6,752 nt of DNA. It comes from CAMDTE01 sp964504345 (lineage in GTDB: Bacteria; Bacteroidota; Bacteroidia; Flavobacteriales; Schleiferiaceae). Below are positions 1-5,606 of the stretch, in pieces. Both the position numbers and the translations under genes were made by a program. The number at the start of each line of letters is the position of its first letter. Position 1 is the first letter of the stretch. The stretch covers positions 1-6,752 of the forward strand of contig CAZDDX010000017.1 in NCBI GenBank assembly GCA_964504345.1, given 5' to 3'. The notes beneath the pieces were generated by a model, which worked only from the letters and a program-made list of their open reading frames with translations, made no database searches and had not been told where the DNA came from.

Positions 1-31
1 AAAAAAGGGCGCCCCTTGCGGAGCGCCCTTT
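1..31 (-). terminator. Rho-independent terminator of katG
   Basis: Read on the minus strand, a GC-rich hairpin is followed directly by six T residues (positions 6 to 1). The arms are GGGCGC at 28-23 and GCGCCC at 12-7. Flanking A/T pairs (29-31 with 4-6) and two inner C-G pairs (14 with 21, 15 with 20) can extend the stem. It starts about 30 nt after the katG stop codon, the normal place for an intrinsic terminator. On the plus strand the hairpin is followed by only three T residues, so it may also act weakly in the other direction on a gene lying left of the window. Confidence 0.88.
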
Positions 32-59
32 CCGGCATCGGTGCCAAATCGCCTGACGC

Positions 60-2363
60 TTACTTTTTCACGTCAAAACGGTCCAGGTTCATCACCTTGG
101 TCCACGCAGCTACAAAGTCCTGAACGAACTTCTGCTTGGCGTCATTGGTGGCGTACACCTCCGCCAGGGCACGCAATTCAGAATTGGAGCCGAAGATGAG
201 GTCCGCGCGGGTGGCGGTCCACTTCACGGCGCCCGTTTTGCGGTCGCGGCCTTCAAATACTTCTTGGGTGGCGTCGGCAGCCTTCCACTCGGTGCTCATG
301 TCCAAAAGATTTAAGAAGAAATCGTTGGTCAACACGCCCGGGCGAGACGTAAACACGCCGTGCTTGGAACCGTCGAAGTTCGCATTCAGGGCGCGCATGC
401 CGCCCACGAGTACCGTCATTTCCGGTGCCGTTAGCGTCAACAACTGAGCCTTGTCCACCAGCAATACTTCCGTAGGAACCGTGTAGGCCTTGGGTGCGTA
501 GTTGCGGAAACCGTCGGCCTGCGGCTCCAATACGGCTATGCTCTTGGCATCCGTTTGCGACGCCAAAGCATCCATACGGCCAGGGGTGAACGGGACAACC
601 ACCGGAGAACCAGCGTCCGCCGCAGCTTTTTCAACGGCCGCAGAACCGCCCAACACAATCAAGTCTGCTAGGGAAATCTTCTTGGCACCGGACTTGGCGT
701 TGAAGTCCTTCTGGATCTTGGTATACACCGCCAAGACCTTCTCCAACTGAGCGGGGTTATTGGCCGCCCACGAGCGCATGGGCTCCAGTTGAATGCGCGC
801 ACCGTTGGCGCCGCCTCTGCGGTCCGATCCGCGGAACGTGGAAGCCGAAGCCCACGCCGTGGAAACCAACTCAGAGGTAGTCAAGCCGGAAGCCAGGATG
901 GTTTTCTTCAAAGCTGCGATGTCTGCAGCGTCCACCACCGGATGGTTCAACGCGGGGATGGGGTCTTGCCAAATGAGGTCTTCCTTGGGCGCTTCTGGTC
1001 CGAGGTACAAAGACTTGGGACCCATGTCGCGGTGCGTCAATTTGAACCACGCGCGGGCAAAGGCAGCGTCAAACGCTTTGGAATCCTCCATGAACCGACG
1101 CGAAATCTTTTCGTATTCGGGGTCAAAGCGCAAAGACAAGTCCGTGGTCAACATCGTGGGCTTGTGCTTCACGTTGGGGTCAAAAGCGTCCGGGATGATG
1201 GCGTCTCCGTCCTTCGCAACCCACTGATGGGCGCCGGCGGGGCTCTTGGTCAACTCCCACTCGTGGCCAAACAGGATGGTGAAGTACTGGTTGTTCCACT
1301 TCGTTGGGGTGGCCGTCCACGTCACTTCCAAACCGGAAGTGATGGCGTCCTTGCCCTTGCCGGATTTGTAGCTGCTCAACCAGCCAAAGCCTTGTGCCTC
1401 AATGGGTGCTGCTTCGGGTTCTGGGCCGACGTGCGACGCTGGGCCTGCTCCGTGGGTCTTGCCCAAGGTGTGGCCGCCCGCAATCAACGCGACGGTCTCT
1501 TCGTCGTTCATGCCCATGCGGCCAAACGTTTCGCGGATGTCCTTAGCGGCCAAAACCGGATCAGGGTTTCCGTTGGGTCCTTCTGGGTTGACGTAGATCA
1601 AGCCCATTTGCACGGCGGCCAAAGGATCCTCTAGCTTGCGACCGTCCGAATACCGCTTGTCTTCCAGCCACTTAGACTCTTTTCCCCAGTAAACATCCGT
1701 TTCCGGCTCCCACACGTCGGCACGACCGCCGGCGAAGCCAAACGTTTGGAATCCCATGGACTCAAGGGCCACGTTGCCCGCCAAGACCATCAGGTCCGCC
1801 CAAGAAATTTGATTTCCGTACTTCTGCTTGATGGGCCAAAGCAATCGGCGCGCTTTATCCAGGTTGCCGTTGTCTGGCCAGCTGTTCAAGGGCGCGAAAC
1901 GCTGCTGACCCGCAGTTGCTCCTCCCCGACCGTCCCCGGTTCGGTAGGTTCCGGCGCTGTGCCACGCCATGCGGATAAATAAAGGTCCGTAGTTACCAAA
2001 ATCCGCAGGCCACCAGTCTTGGTTGGTGGTCAAAACGGCGCGGATGTCGTTCTTCAACGCTTGGTAATCAACGGATTGGAAAGCTTTTGCGTAGTCAAAG
2101 TCCGCGCCCATAGGGTTGGACAAAGCTGAATTCTGACGCAAAACAGTCAAATCCAGCTGGTTGGGCCACCAATCTTTGTTGGTGGTGCCGTTGGGCGCAA
2201 TGGGTTTGCCCGACGCAGCCCCGGCTGCAGCGGCGGGGTGCACCACCGGACATTCGGCGGCGGCAGCCGGCTTGGTTTCTTTGGCCGGCTTGGCGGTCTT
2301 GGCCTTCTGGCCGGCCACCGCTACGGTGACCAGGAGGCCCAGAATGGTAAACGTGTGTTTCAT
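60..2363 (-). CDS. katG: Catalase-peroxidase KatG, predicted exported
   Basis: Haem enzyme that disproportionates hydrogen peroxide and also acts as a broad peroxidase. The full two-domain KatG architecture is present in 767 residues. In the N-terminal haem domain the distal triad is R131, W134 and H135 (in RMAWHSAGTYR). The Met-Tyr-Trp cross-link partners are W134, Y257 (IYVNPEG) and M283 (GRMGMND). The proximal side has H298 (GGHTLGKTHGAG), W349 and D408, and the mobile arginine is R445 (THRDMGP). The C-terminal, non-haem domain covers roughly 465-767. I chose the ATG at 2363 because it begins a signal peptide (MKHTF, then a hydrophobic stretch to about residue 18 with likely cleavage near AVAG). 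The open frame extends upstream to 2468, but those 35 codons show no conserved character. Residues 19-60 are an Ala/Lys/Pro-rich linker before the usual ECPV and DWWPNQL start of KatG. This suggests a periplasmic, KatP-like enzyme; the location is inferred. It is transcribed alone, with its own terminator. Confidence 0.97.
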   Translation of the reverse strand: MKHTFTILGLLVTVAVAGQKAKTAKPAKETKPAAAAECPVVHPAAAAGAASGKPIAPNGTTNKDWWPNQLDLTVLRQNSALSNPMGADFDYAKAFQSVDYQALKNDIRAVLTTNQDWWPADFGNYGPLFIRMAWHSAGTYRTGDGRGGATAGQQRFAPLNSWPDNGNLDKARRLLWPIKQKYGNQISWADLMVLAGNVALESMGFQTFGFAGGRADVWEPETDVYWGKESKWLEDKRYSDGRKLEDPLAAVQMGLIYVNPEGPNGNPDPVLAAKDIRETFGRMGMNDEETVALIAGGHTLGKTHGAGPASHVGPEPEAAPIEAQGFGWLSSYKSGKGKDAITSGLEVTWTATPTKWNNQYFTILFGHEWELTKSPAGAHQWVAKDGDAIIPDAFDPNVKHKPTMLTTDLSLRFDPEYEKISRRFMEDSKAFDAAFARAWFKLTHRDMGPKSLYLGPEAPKEDLIWQDPIPALNHPVVDAADIAALKKTILASGLTTSELVSTAWASASTFRGSDRRGGANGARIQLEPMRSWAANNPAQLEKVLAVYTKIQKDFNAKSGAKKISLADLIVLGGSAAVEKAAADAGSPVVVPFTPGRMDALASQTDAKSIAVLEPQADGFRNYAPKAYTVPTEVLLVDKAQLLTLTAPEMTVLVGGMRALNANFDGSKHGVFTSRPGVLTNDFFLNLLDMSTEWKAADATQEVFEGRDRKTGAVKWTATRADLIFGSNSELRALAEVYATNDAKQKFVQDFVAAWTKVMNLDRFDVKK

Positions 2364-2396
2364 AACAACAGGGGTTAATGCGGGTGAATGAGGATT

Positions 2397-2404
2397 CAAA
2401 ATTA
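2397..2404 (-). promoter_or_regulatory. Candidate -7 box of the katG promoter
   Basis: On the minus strand this reads TAATTTTG, a perfect match to the Bacteroidota -7 consensus TAnnTTTG. Transcription would begin near 2390, giving a leader of about 27 nt before the katG ATG at 2363. No TTG sits at the expected -33 distance (the nearest upstream TTG is only 11 nt away), so support comes from the -7 box and its position alone. No Shine-Dalgarno sequence is visible before the ATG, which is normal in this phylum. Confidence 0.4.
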
Positions 2405-2507
2405 TCCGCTCCCTACAAGATACGGCATCGAGTGCATCAATCGGGCATTGAGGGGGTCTATTCTGCACCTGCCCAAATACTCATCCCGGATAAACGTGAA
2501 AACATCC

Positions 2508-2536
2508 TTGTTTTTGTATCAAAAGACGTATAATTG
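2508..2536 (+). promoter_or_regulatory. Candidate promoter of the XRE-reductase operon
   Basis: A TTG at 2508-2510 is followed after 18 nt by TATAATTG at 2529-2536. This fits the Bacteroidota -33/-7 pattern (TTG, about 17-23 nt, TAnnTTTG) with one mismatch in the -7 box. Start of transcription would be near 2543, ahead of the ATG at 2579. A perfect -7 match, TATATTTG, lies 20 nt further on at 2549-2556 but lacks a -33 TTG at the right distance. Both boxes lie inside the 20-nt repeat, so promoter and presumed operator overlap. Confidence 0.45.
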
Positions 2537-2580
2537 TATCAAAAGATATATATTTGTAATTCACCAATTAAAATTGTAAT
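2511..2580 (+). repeat. 20-nt phased repeat in the divergent control region
   Basis: Four units begin at 2511, 2531, 2551 and 2571, each with TTGTA at the same place (2514, 2534, 2554, 2574). Units 1 and 2 share a 13-nt identical string (TTGTATCAAAAGA at 2514-2526 and 2534-2546) and match at 16 of 20 positions. Unit 3 keeps mainly its first half, and the fourth is only a half unit that runs into the start codon. The block has 13 G/C in 70 nt, in sharp contrast to the flanking genes. Two small palindromes lie inside: TATC-AAAA-GATA (2537-2548) and CAATT-AA-AATTG (2565-2576). A period of about two helical turns would place bound proteins on one face of the DNA. An operator array for the adjacent XRE regulator is the natural inference but is not shown. 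Confidence 0.7.
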
Positions 2581-2950
2581 GAACCCAACCTCTGGAGACA
2601 CCATCCGCTCAACCCGCCAGGCGCGCGGCTTCAGCCAGGAATTCGTTGCACTTAAACTGGGCATCACACAGCAGTCCTACTCCAATTTGGAAAAAAAGCC
2701 CGACGGCGCTACTCTGGGACGTTTGAAGGAACTGGCCAAAATTCTGGACGTCGACCTCATGACCCTCATTGGGGAGACCACTTCCATGGTTCAAAACAAC
2801 TCGAATCAACAAGGCGGACAAGCCGCGTCGAACATGGTCATCAACCAGAATTCAGAGCAGAAATACGCGTACCAAAAGATGATCGACCACCTGGAGGAAG
2901 AAATTGAGTTTCTCCGAAAGTTCCTGGAGCAGAAAGGAAAGTCCTTGTAA
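2579..2950 (+). CDS. XRE-family transcriptional regulator with C-terminal helix
   Basis: A 123-residue DNA-binding protein. Residues about 7-62 form a Cro/C1-type helix-turn-helix: IRSTRQARGFSQEFVALKLG supplies the first helices, ITQQSYSNLEKK the recognition helix, and LKELAKILDVDLMTLIG the closing helices. A polar Asn/Gln-rich linker (about 70-92) leads to a charged amphipathic helix (about 95-118, HLEEEIEFLRKFLEQK) that looks like a coiled-coil dimerisation segment. This short layout is common among regulators of Bacteroidota. I chose the ATG at 2579; a TTG at 2534 is in frame but would place coding sequence inside the AT-rich repeat block. The stop is 3 nt before the next gene, so the two are probably co-transcribed. 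It may repress its own operon through the upstream phased repeats, and possibly affect the divergent katG; both are inference. Confidence 0.88.
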   Translation: MNPTSGDTIRSTRQARGFSQEFVALKLGITQQSYSNLEKKPDGATLGRLKELAKILDVDLMTLIGETTSMVQNNSNQQGGQAASNMVINQNSEQKYAYQKMIDHLEEEIEFLRKFLEQKGKSL

Positions 2951-2953
2951 TTC

Positions 2954-3502
2954 ATGCGGTTAGTTGCCAGCTTCATCGCCTGCAGTGAGGACGGCTACAT
3001 TGCCACGCCGGAAGGTGACCTCTCTTTTTTGGACCGCGCTGCATTAGCGGGTGAAGACTACGGATACGCCGCCTTCAAGGCAACGGTAGACACCGTTTTC
3101 GTGGGGCGAAAAACCTACGACAAAGTAGCTTCCTTGGGCTTTCCAGACCCGCATCCGGAATGCGCGTTGGTGGTGTTTTCGCGTCAACCGCAGCCGGATC
3201 GCTGGTCAAATGATGGGCGTCGGCTCTGGACCTCAACCAACCCCGTAGAATGGGTTAAGGCAGAATTACAGCTCCCCGGGAAGGTCCTCTATTGCGACGG
3301 AGGAGCTGAATTGCTCCATCAAATTTTACAAGCCAGATTGGTAGACCGCTGGATCATCACCACCGTTCCGGTGCTGCTTGGGAACGGCATTCCCTTACTG
3401 GATCACCCTTATCGACTCTCTGACTTTACCTTGGAAACCACCACCCACTACCCCAACGGGGTGGTGCAGCGAACCTATACCAAAAAGTTGAACGTCGCTT
3501 GA
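2954..3502 (+). CDS. Dihydrofolate reductase / RibD C-terminal family protein
   Basis: A 182-residue protein with the reductase fold shared by dihydrofolate reductase and the C-terminal domain of RibD. Family landmarks are an N-terminal strand with SEDGYIA (11-17), VFVGRKTYD (48-56), the glycine pair in YCDGGAEL (113-120, the usual NADPH-contacting loop) and PVLLGNGIPLL (139-149), a hallmark of the stand-alone YyaP/YwjB-like members. The length fits such stand-alone proteins. The actual substrate is unknown for most of these; they should not be taken as the folate or riboflavin enzyme without evidence. It begins 3 nt after the XRE regulator stop, which points to one operon in which the regulator probably controls the reductase. 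The downstream neighbour converges on it. Confidence 0.88.
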   Translation: MRLVASFIACSEDGYIATPEGDLSFLDRAALAGEDYGYAAFKATVDTVFVGRKTYDKVASLGFPDPHPECALVVFSRQPQPDRWSNDGRRLWTSTNPVEWVKAELQLPGKVLYCDGGAELLHQILQARLVDRWIITTVPVLLGNGIPLLDHPYRLSDFTLETTTHYPNGVVQRTYTKKLNVA

Positions 3503-3505
3503 GCC

Positions 3506-3520
3506 AACGGGCGCACCGTT
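3506..3520. terminator. Small hairpin between convergent genes (weak)
   Basis: AACGG at 3506-3510 and CCGTT at 3516-3520 form a perfect 5-bp stem around a 5-nt loop in the 16-nt gap between the converging reductase and AHSA1 genes, overlapping the latter's stop codon. It lies where a bidirectional terminator would be expected. It has no T-run on either side and the stem is short, so function is doubtful. Confidence 0.2.
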
Positions 3521-3932
3521 AAGCGGGCAAACCGTCCGAATACGTTTGGAACTGATTCAAGATGGCTTGCCATCCGCCCTGCTGCAGCTCGTGGGAGTTT
3601 TCAGACTCCGGCTCAAACCATTCGTCTACCCGACATCCCTCCTCCACGGGAGTCAATTGAAACTCCATCGCACGGCCGTCGCCCAGTTCGGCAACCAATC
3701 GGTGCGGATACTCTGCCTCCAGAACGCGTCCGGCAAAATCGAATCCAAACGAACCGTCGCGCGCTTCCAACCGAATGGAAAACGTGCCGCCCGCGATGGG
3801 GTTGAATTCCGCCGACGGACAGCACCAACTTTCGTGTGCAAAGTACCAGTGAATCAAATGGTTGGCGCCAAAAAGACGCTCCCAAGTTTCCGCGGGCGTG
3901 GCCCGCACGGTGGTGCTGACGTGCAATTTCAT
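3519..3932 (-). CDS. AHSA1/SRPBCC-domain protein
   Basis: A 137-residue single-domain protein of the START-like (SRPBCC) superfamily, AHSA1-like branch, a helix-grip fold with a hydrophobic cavity. Visible landmarks are the opening strand and helix VSTTVRATPAETWERLFGA (5-23), a tryptophan/tyrosine segment HWYF (28-31), GGTFSIRL (48-55), the FAGRVLEAEYPHRLVAEL run (66-83) and the closing helix GGWQAILNQFQTY (119-131). Function cannot be told from sequence; members bind small hydrophobic ligands or have no known role, and the family name from the Hsp90 activator Aha1 does not imply Hsp90 work in bacteria. It lies 100 nt downstream of the FabH-like gene on the same strand, but a hairpin and its own promoter-like box (TACTTTCG, 3945-3938) suggest separate transcription. 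Confidence 0.85.
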   Translation of the reverse strand: MKLHVSTTVRATPAETWERLFGANHLIHWYFAHESWCCPSAEFNPIAGGTFSIRLEARDGSFGFDFAGRVLEAEYPHRLVAELGDGRAMEFQLTPVEEGCRVDEWFEPESENSHELQQGGWQAILNQFQTYSDGLPA

Positions 3933-3937
3933 GAACG

Positions 3938-3945
3938 CGAAAGTA
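3938..3945 (-). promoter_or_regulatory. Promoter-like box directly before the AHSA1 gene
   Basis: On the minus strand TACTTTCG differs from TAnnTTTG at one position and ends 5 nt before the ATG at 3932. If it is the -7 element, the transcript would be leaderless or nearly so. A closely similar box precedes the membrane protein gene at 5156. No matching -33 TTG was found. Confidence 0.3.
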
Positions 3946-3969
3946 GCTCGGCACCGCCCTGGTCATTCG

Positions 3970-4008
3970 GCCGATTGCGGGAACGCGGGCTTTGGAAAAG
4001 CAATCGGC
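3970..4008. repeat. Perfect 9-bp inverted repeat downstream of the FabH-like gene
   Basis: GCCGATTGC at 3970-3978 and GCAATCGGC at 4000-4008 are exact reverse complements separated by 21 nt. The element lies 24 nt after the FabH-like stop codon and upstream of the AHSA1 gene on the same strand. There is no T-run after it in the minus direction, so it is not a classical intrinsic terminator. It may be an RNA stem that protects or punctuates the transcript, or a dyad operator. The rest of the 3933-4032 gap shows nothing else. Confidence 0.45.
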
Positions 4009-4032
4009 TATTAAGGTTTGTCCCAAACCAAC

Positions 4033-5037
4033 TCAGTACTCCAACAACGCGGATGCCCAAGTAAACCCAGCCCCAAAGGCAGCCAAGCACACCGTGTCTC
4101 CCCGCTGAATGGAACCGTCGCGCACGGCCTCGCTCAGCGCAATGGGAATGGAGGCGGCAGTGGTGTTTCCGTAGCGTTGGATGTTGTTGTACACTTGGTC
4201 GTCTCGGAGGCCCAACTTTTCCTGCACGTACTGTGCAATCCGCAGGTTGGCTTGGTGCGGTACGAGGCAGTCCAAATCCTGAGGCGTTTTTCCGTTGGCG
4301 TGCAGCGCTTCACCAATGACCTCCAGAAACCGAACCACGGCGTTCTTGAAAATGAAGTTCCCGTTCATGTGGGGCGCAAAAACCGACGGATCTGCGTGGG
4401 TGGCGGCAATTTCGTCCATCCAGTGCAAAGCCGACGGCCCCTGCATGGCCAATTCTTTGGCGTGTTCGCCCTGCGCGTGCAGGTGCACGCTGTGAATGCC
4501 CGCGCGGCCCTCCGGCGCGCGCGAAACCACCGCCGCGCCGGCGCCGTCGCCAAAAATAACGGTCACGTGCCGCGCTGCGTCGCTCTTCTCCAACACCGGG
4601 CTCTGCAACTCCGACCCGATCACCAACACATTGCGGTACTGGCCGGTCTTCACGTACGCGTTGGCGATGCTCAAGCCGTACACAAAACCGCTGCACGCGT
4701 TCCGAACGTCCGTGGCGCCCACGTTGGGGATGCCCAGCAGGGACTGCACCAACACCCCGTTGCCCGGAAAATAGTAATCCGGCGAGAGGGTGGCAAAAAC
4801 AATGTGGTCGATTTCAGACGCCTCCATGCCGGCGTGCTCCAGGGCCATCAGCGCCGCCTGGTGCCCCATGGTGGCGGAGCTCCATCCTTCCCCCGGCTGC
4901 ACCCACCGACGCGTTTGGATGCCCGTGCGTTCCTGAATCCACGCATCGCTCGTGTCCATCCACTGACTCATTTGGTCGTTGGTGATCACCGTTGGTGGCA
5001 AAAAGTGGCCGAGGCCGCGGAGGTAAGCGTTGTGCAT
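4033..5037 (-). CDS. 3-oxoacyl-ACP synthase III (FabH-like, KAS III)
   Basis: A 334-residue thiolase-fold condensing enzyme. The KAS III catalytic triad is complete: C115 in RNACSGFVYGL, H261 in PHQANLRI and N291 in YGNTTAASIPIAL, followed by the family's closing FGAGFTWASALLEY. The N-terminal region has SDAWIQERTGIQTRRW, typical of FabH. FabH joins an acyl-CoA primer to malonyl-ACP to start fatty acid synthesis in the cytoplasm. The Cys-to-His distance is 146 residues against 132 in E. coli FabH (C112/H244/N274), so there is an extra stretch around residues 183-228 (rich in His, Ala and Met). Bacteroidota often carry several FabH-like paralogues, and no other fatty acid gene is adjacent, so a specialised paralogue is as likely as the housekeeping enzyme; I leave the symbol blank. 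The start was set at 5037 (MHNAYLRG) because the open frame further upstream, to 5322, overlaps the divergent membrane protein gene and lacks conservation. Confidence 0.93.
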   Translation of the reverse strand: MHNAYLRGLGHFLPPTVITNDQMSQWMDTSDAWIQERTGIQTRRWVQPGEGWSSATMGHQAALMALEHAGMEASEIDHIVFATLSPDYYFPGNGVLVQSLLGIPNVGATDVRNACSGFVYGLSIANAYVKTGQYRNVLVIGSELQSPVLEKSDAARHVTVIFGDGAGAAVVSRAPEGRAGIHSVHLHAQGEHAKELAMQGPSALHWMDEIAATHADPSVFAPHMNGNFIFKNAVVRFLEVIGEALHANGKTPQDLDCLVPHQANLRIAQYVQEKLGLRDDQVYNNIQRYGNTTAASIPIALSEAVRDGSIQRGDTVCLAAFGAGFTWASALLEY

Positions 5038-5133
5038 GGCGCGCGGTTTTGAAAGGTTCCGTTTTGGGTAACAGCCCGACGCTCCTTGCGGTTCATCCAC
5101 CGGTTGTCCCCGGGGGAAATTAGCACGAAACTG

Positions 5134-5151
5134 TACTTTTCGGTACCTTTC
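5134..5151 (+). promoter_or_regulatory. Tandem promoter-like boxes before the membrane protein gene
   Basis: TACTTTTC (5134-5141) and TACCTTTC (5144-5151) are each one base from TAnnTTTG and repeat with a 10-nt period; the second ends 4 nt before the ATG at 5156. Either would give a leader of a few nucleotides or none. No TTG was found at the right -33 distance. The remaining 5038-5133 part of the divergent gap shows no other recognisable element. Confidence 0.35.
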
Positions 5152-5155
5152 CGCC

Positions 5156-5584
5156 ATGGAAAATTGGAAACAAATTCTGGGTGCCGTAGCTGTAGGTTTG
5201 CTGGCCCTTTTTGTGGGCGGAATCACCAACATGGGCATTGTGCAAGCCGGAAGTGCGCTGTGGCCCGTGGATCCGCAGTTTGATTTGAAAACGATGGCCG
5301 GCCTGGAAGCGGCCCTTCCCACCTACACCACCGTACAGTTGCTGATTCCGGTTCTGGCGCACGCTGCGGGCACCTTGTTGGCCGCCTTGATTGTTGCCCG
5401 GTGGGGCCTGTGGCCGGTTTTCAGCTCCTACCTCTTTGCCGGACTTTTCTTCCTGGGGGGCTTGCAAATGGTCATTGCCCTGCCCGCGCCCGTTTGGATG
5501 GAGGCCATGGACCTGGTAGTGGCTTACTTCCCTATGGCTTGGTTGGCGCTGCGCGCCCAGAAAAAGCAGGCAGCTCAGGGTTGA
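5156..5584 (+). CDS. Small four-helix integral membrane protein, function unknown
   Basis: A 142-residue hydrophobic protein with four predicted membrane segments at about 7-29, 58-82, 86-110 and 113-133, joined by short loops and ending in a basic tail (RAQKKQ). A longer first loop contains LWPVDPQFDLKTM. Polar residues inside the membrane segments include H69 in LAHAAGTLLAAL and D119 in the last segment. The layout (first helix, WPxDP loop, AHxxGT in helix 2, PxPxW before helix 4, FPMAWL at the end) resembles a small uncharacterised membrane protein family I associate with Bacteroidota, but I can assign no function. It is transcribed alone, divergent from the FabH-like gene and convergent with the hydrolase gene, so context gives no partner. 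Confidence 0.82.
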   Translation: MENWKQILGAVAVGLLALFVGGITNMGIVQAGSALWPVDPQFDLKTMAGLEAALPTYTTVQLLIPVLAHAAGTLLAALIVARWGLWPVFSSYLFAGLFFLGGLQMVIALPAPVWMEAMDLVVAYFPMAWLALRAQKKQAAQG

Positions 5585-5586
5585 TC

Positions 5587-5599
5587 GGCGCCTTGCGCC
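5587..5599. terminator. Short GC hairpin between convergent genes (weak)
   Basis: GGCGC at 5587-5591 and GCGCC at 5595-5599 pair around a 3-nt loop within the 22-nt gap between the membrane protein stop and the hydrolase stop. Its position fits a shared terminator. It lacks a T-run in either direction, so this is only a possibility. Confidence 0.25.
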
Positions 5600-5606
5600 T
5601 ACGCCA

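Noticed and set aside
789..1634. Plus-strand open frame (281 codons) opposite katG
   Set aside because: It lies wholly inside the unmistakable katG coding sequence on the other strand and shows no family motifs.
1838..1849. AAAGCAATCGGC in katG, shared with the inverted repeat region at 3997-4008
   Set aside because: It lies inside conserved katG codons and has no second arm nearby, so the 12-nt match is best seen as chance.
2424..2455. Three loosely spaced GCAT-containing segments in the katG upstream region
   Set aside because: The spacing (9 and 11 nt) and flanks are irregular, so this does not stand as a repeat.
2364..2468. Extending katG upstream to 2468
   Set aside because: The 35 extra codons would destroy the N-terminal signal peptide, cover the -7 box and show no resemblance to KatG.
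2534..2578. TTG at 2534 as the start of the XRE protein
   Set aside because: It would place 15 codons in the AT-rich repeat block; the ATG at 2579 starts just before the helix-turn-helix and fits the usual length.
2388..2579. 63-codon plus-strand open frame in the divergent gap
   Set aside because: It runs through the promoter and repeat region, has no recognisable motif, and changes composition sharply along its length.
2945..2953. TTGTAATTC at the XRE/reductase junction, identical to 2554-2562
   Set aside because: It is formed by the last codon, the stop and the 3-nt spacer; a single 9-nt match without phasing is readily coincidental.
4018..5052. Long plus-strand open frame (344 codons) opposite the FabH-like gene
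   Set aside because: It is antisense to a gene with an intact KAS III triad, is rich in Arg/His/Val without any recognisable domain, and is explained by GC-rich codon use on the other strand.
5038..5322. Extending the FabH-like gene upstream to 5322
   Set aside because: The extra 95 codons overlap the divergent membrane protein gene, and KAS III proteins normally begin close to the motif that follows MHNAYLRG.
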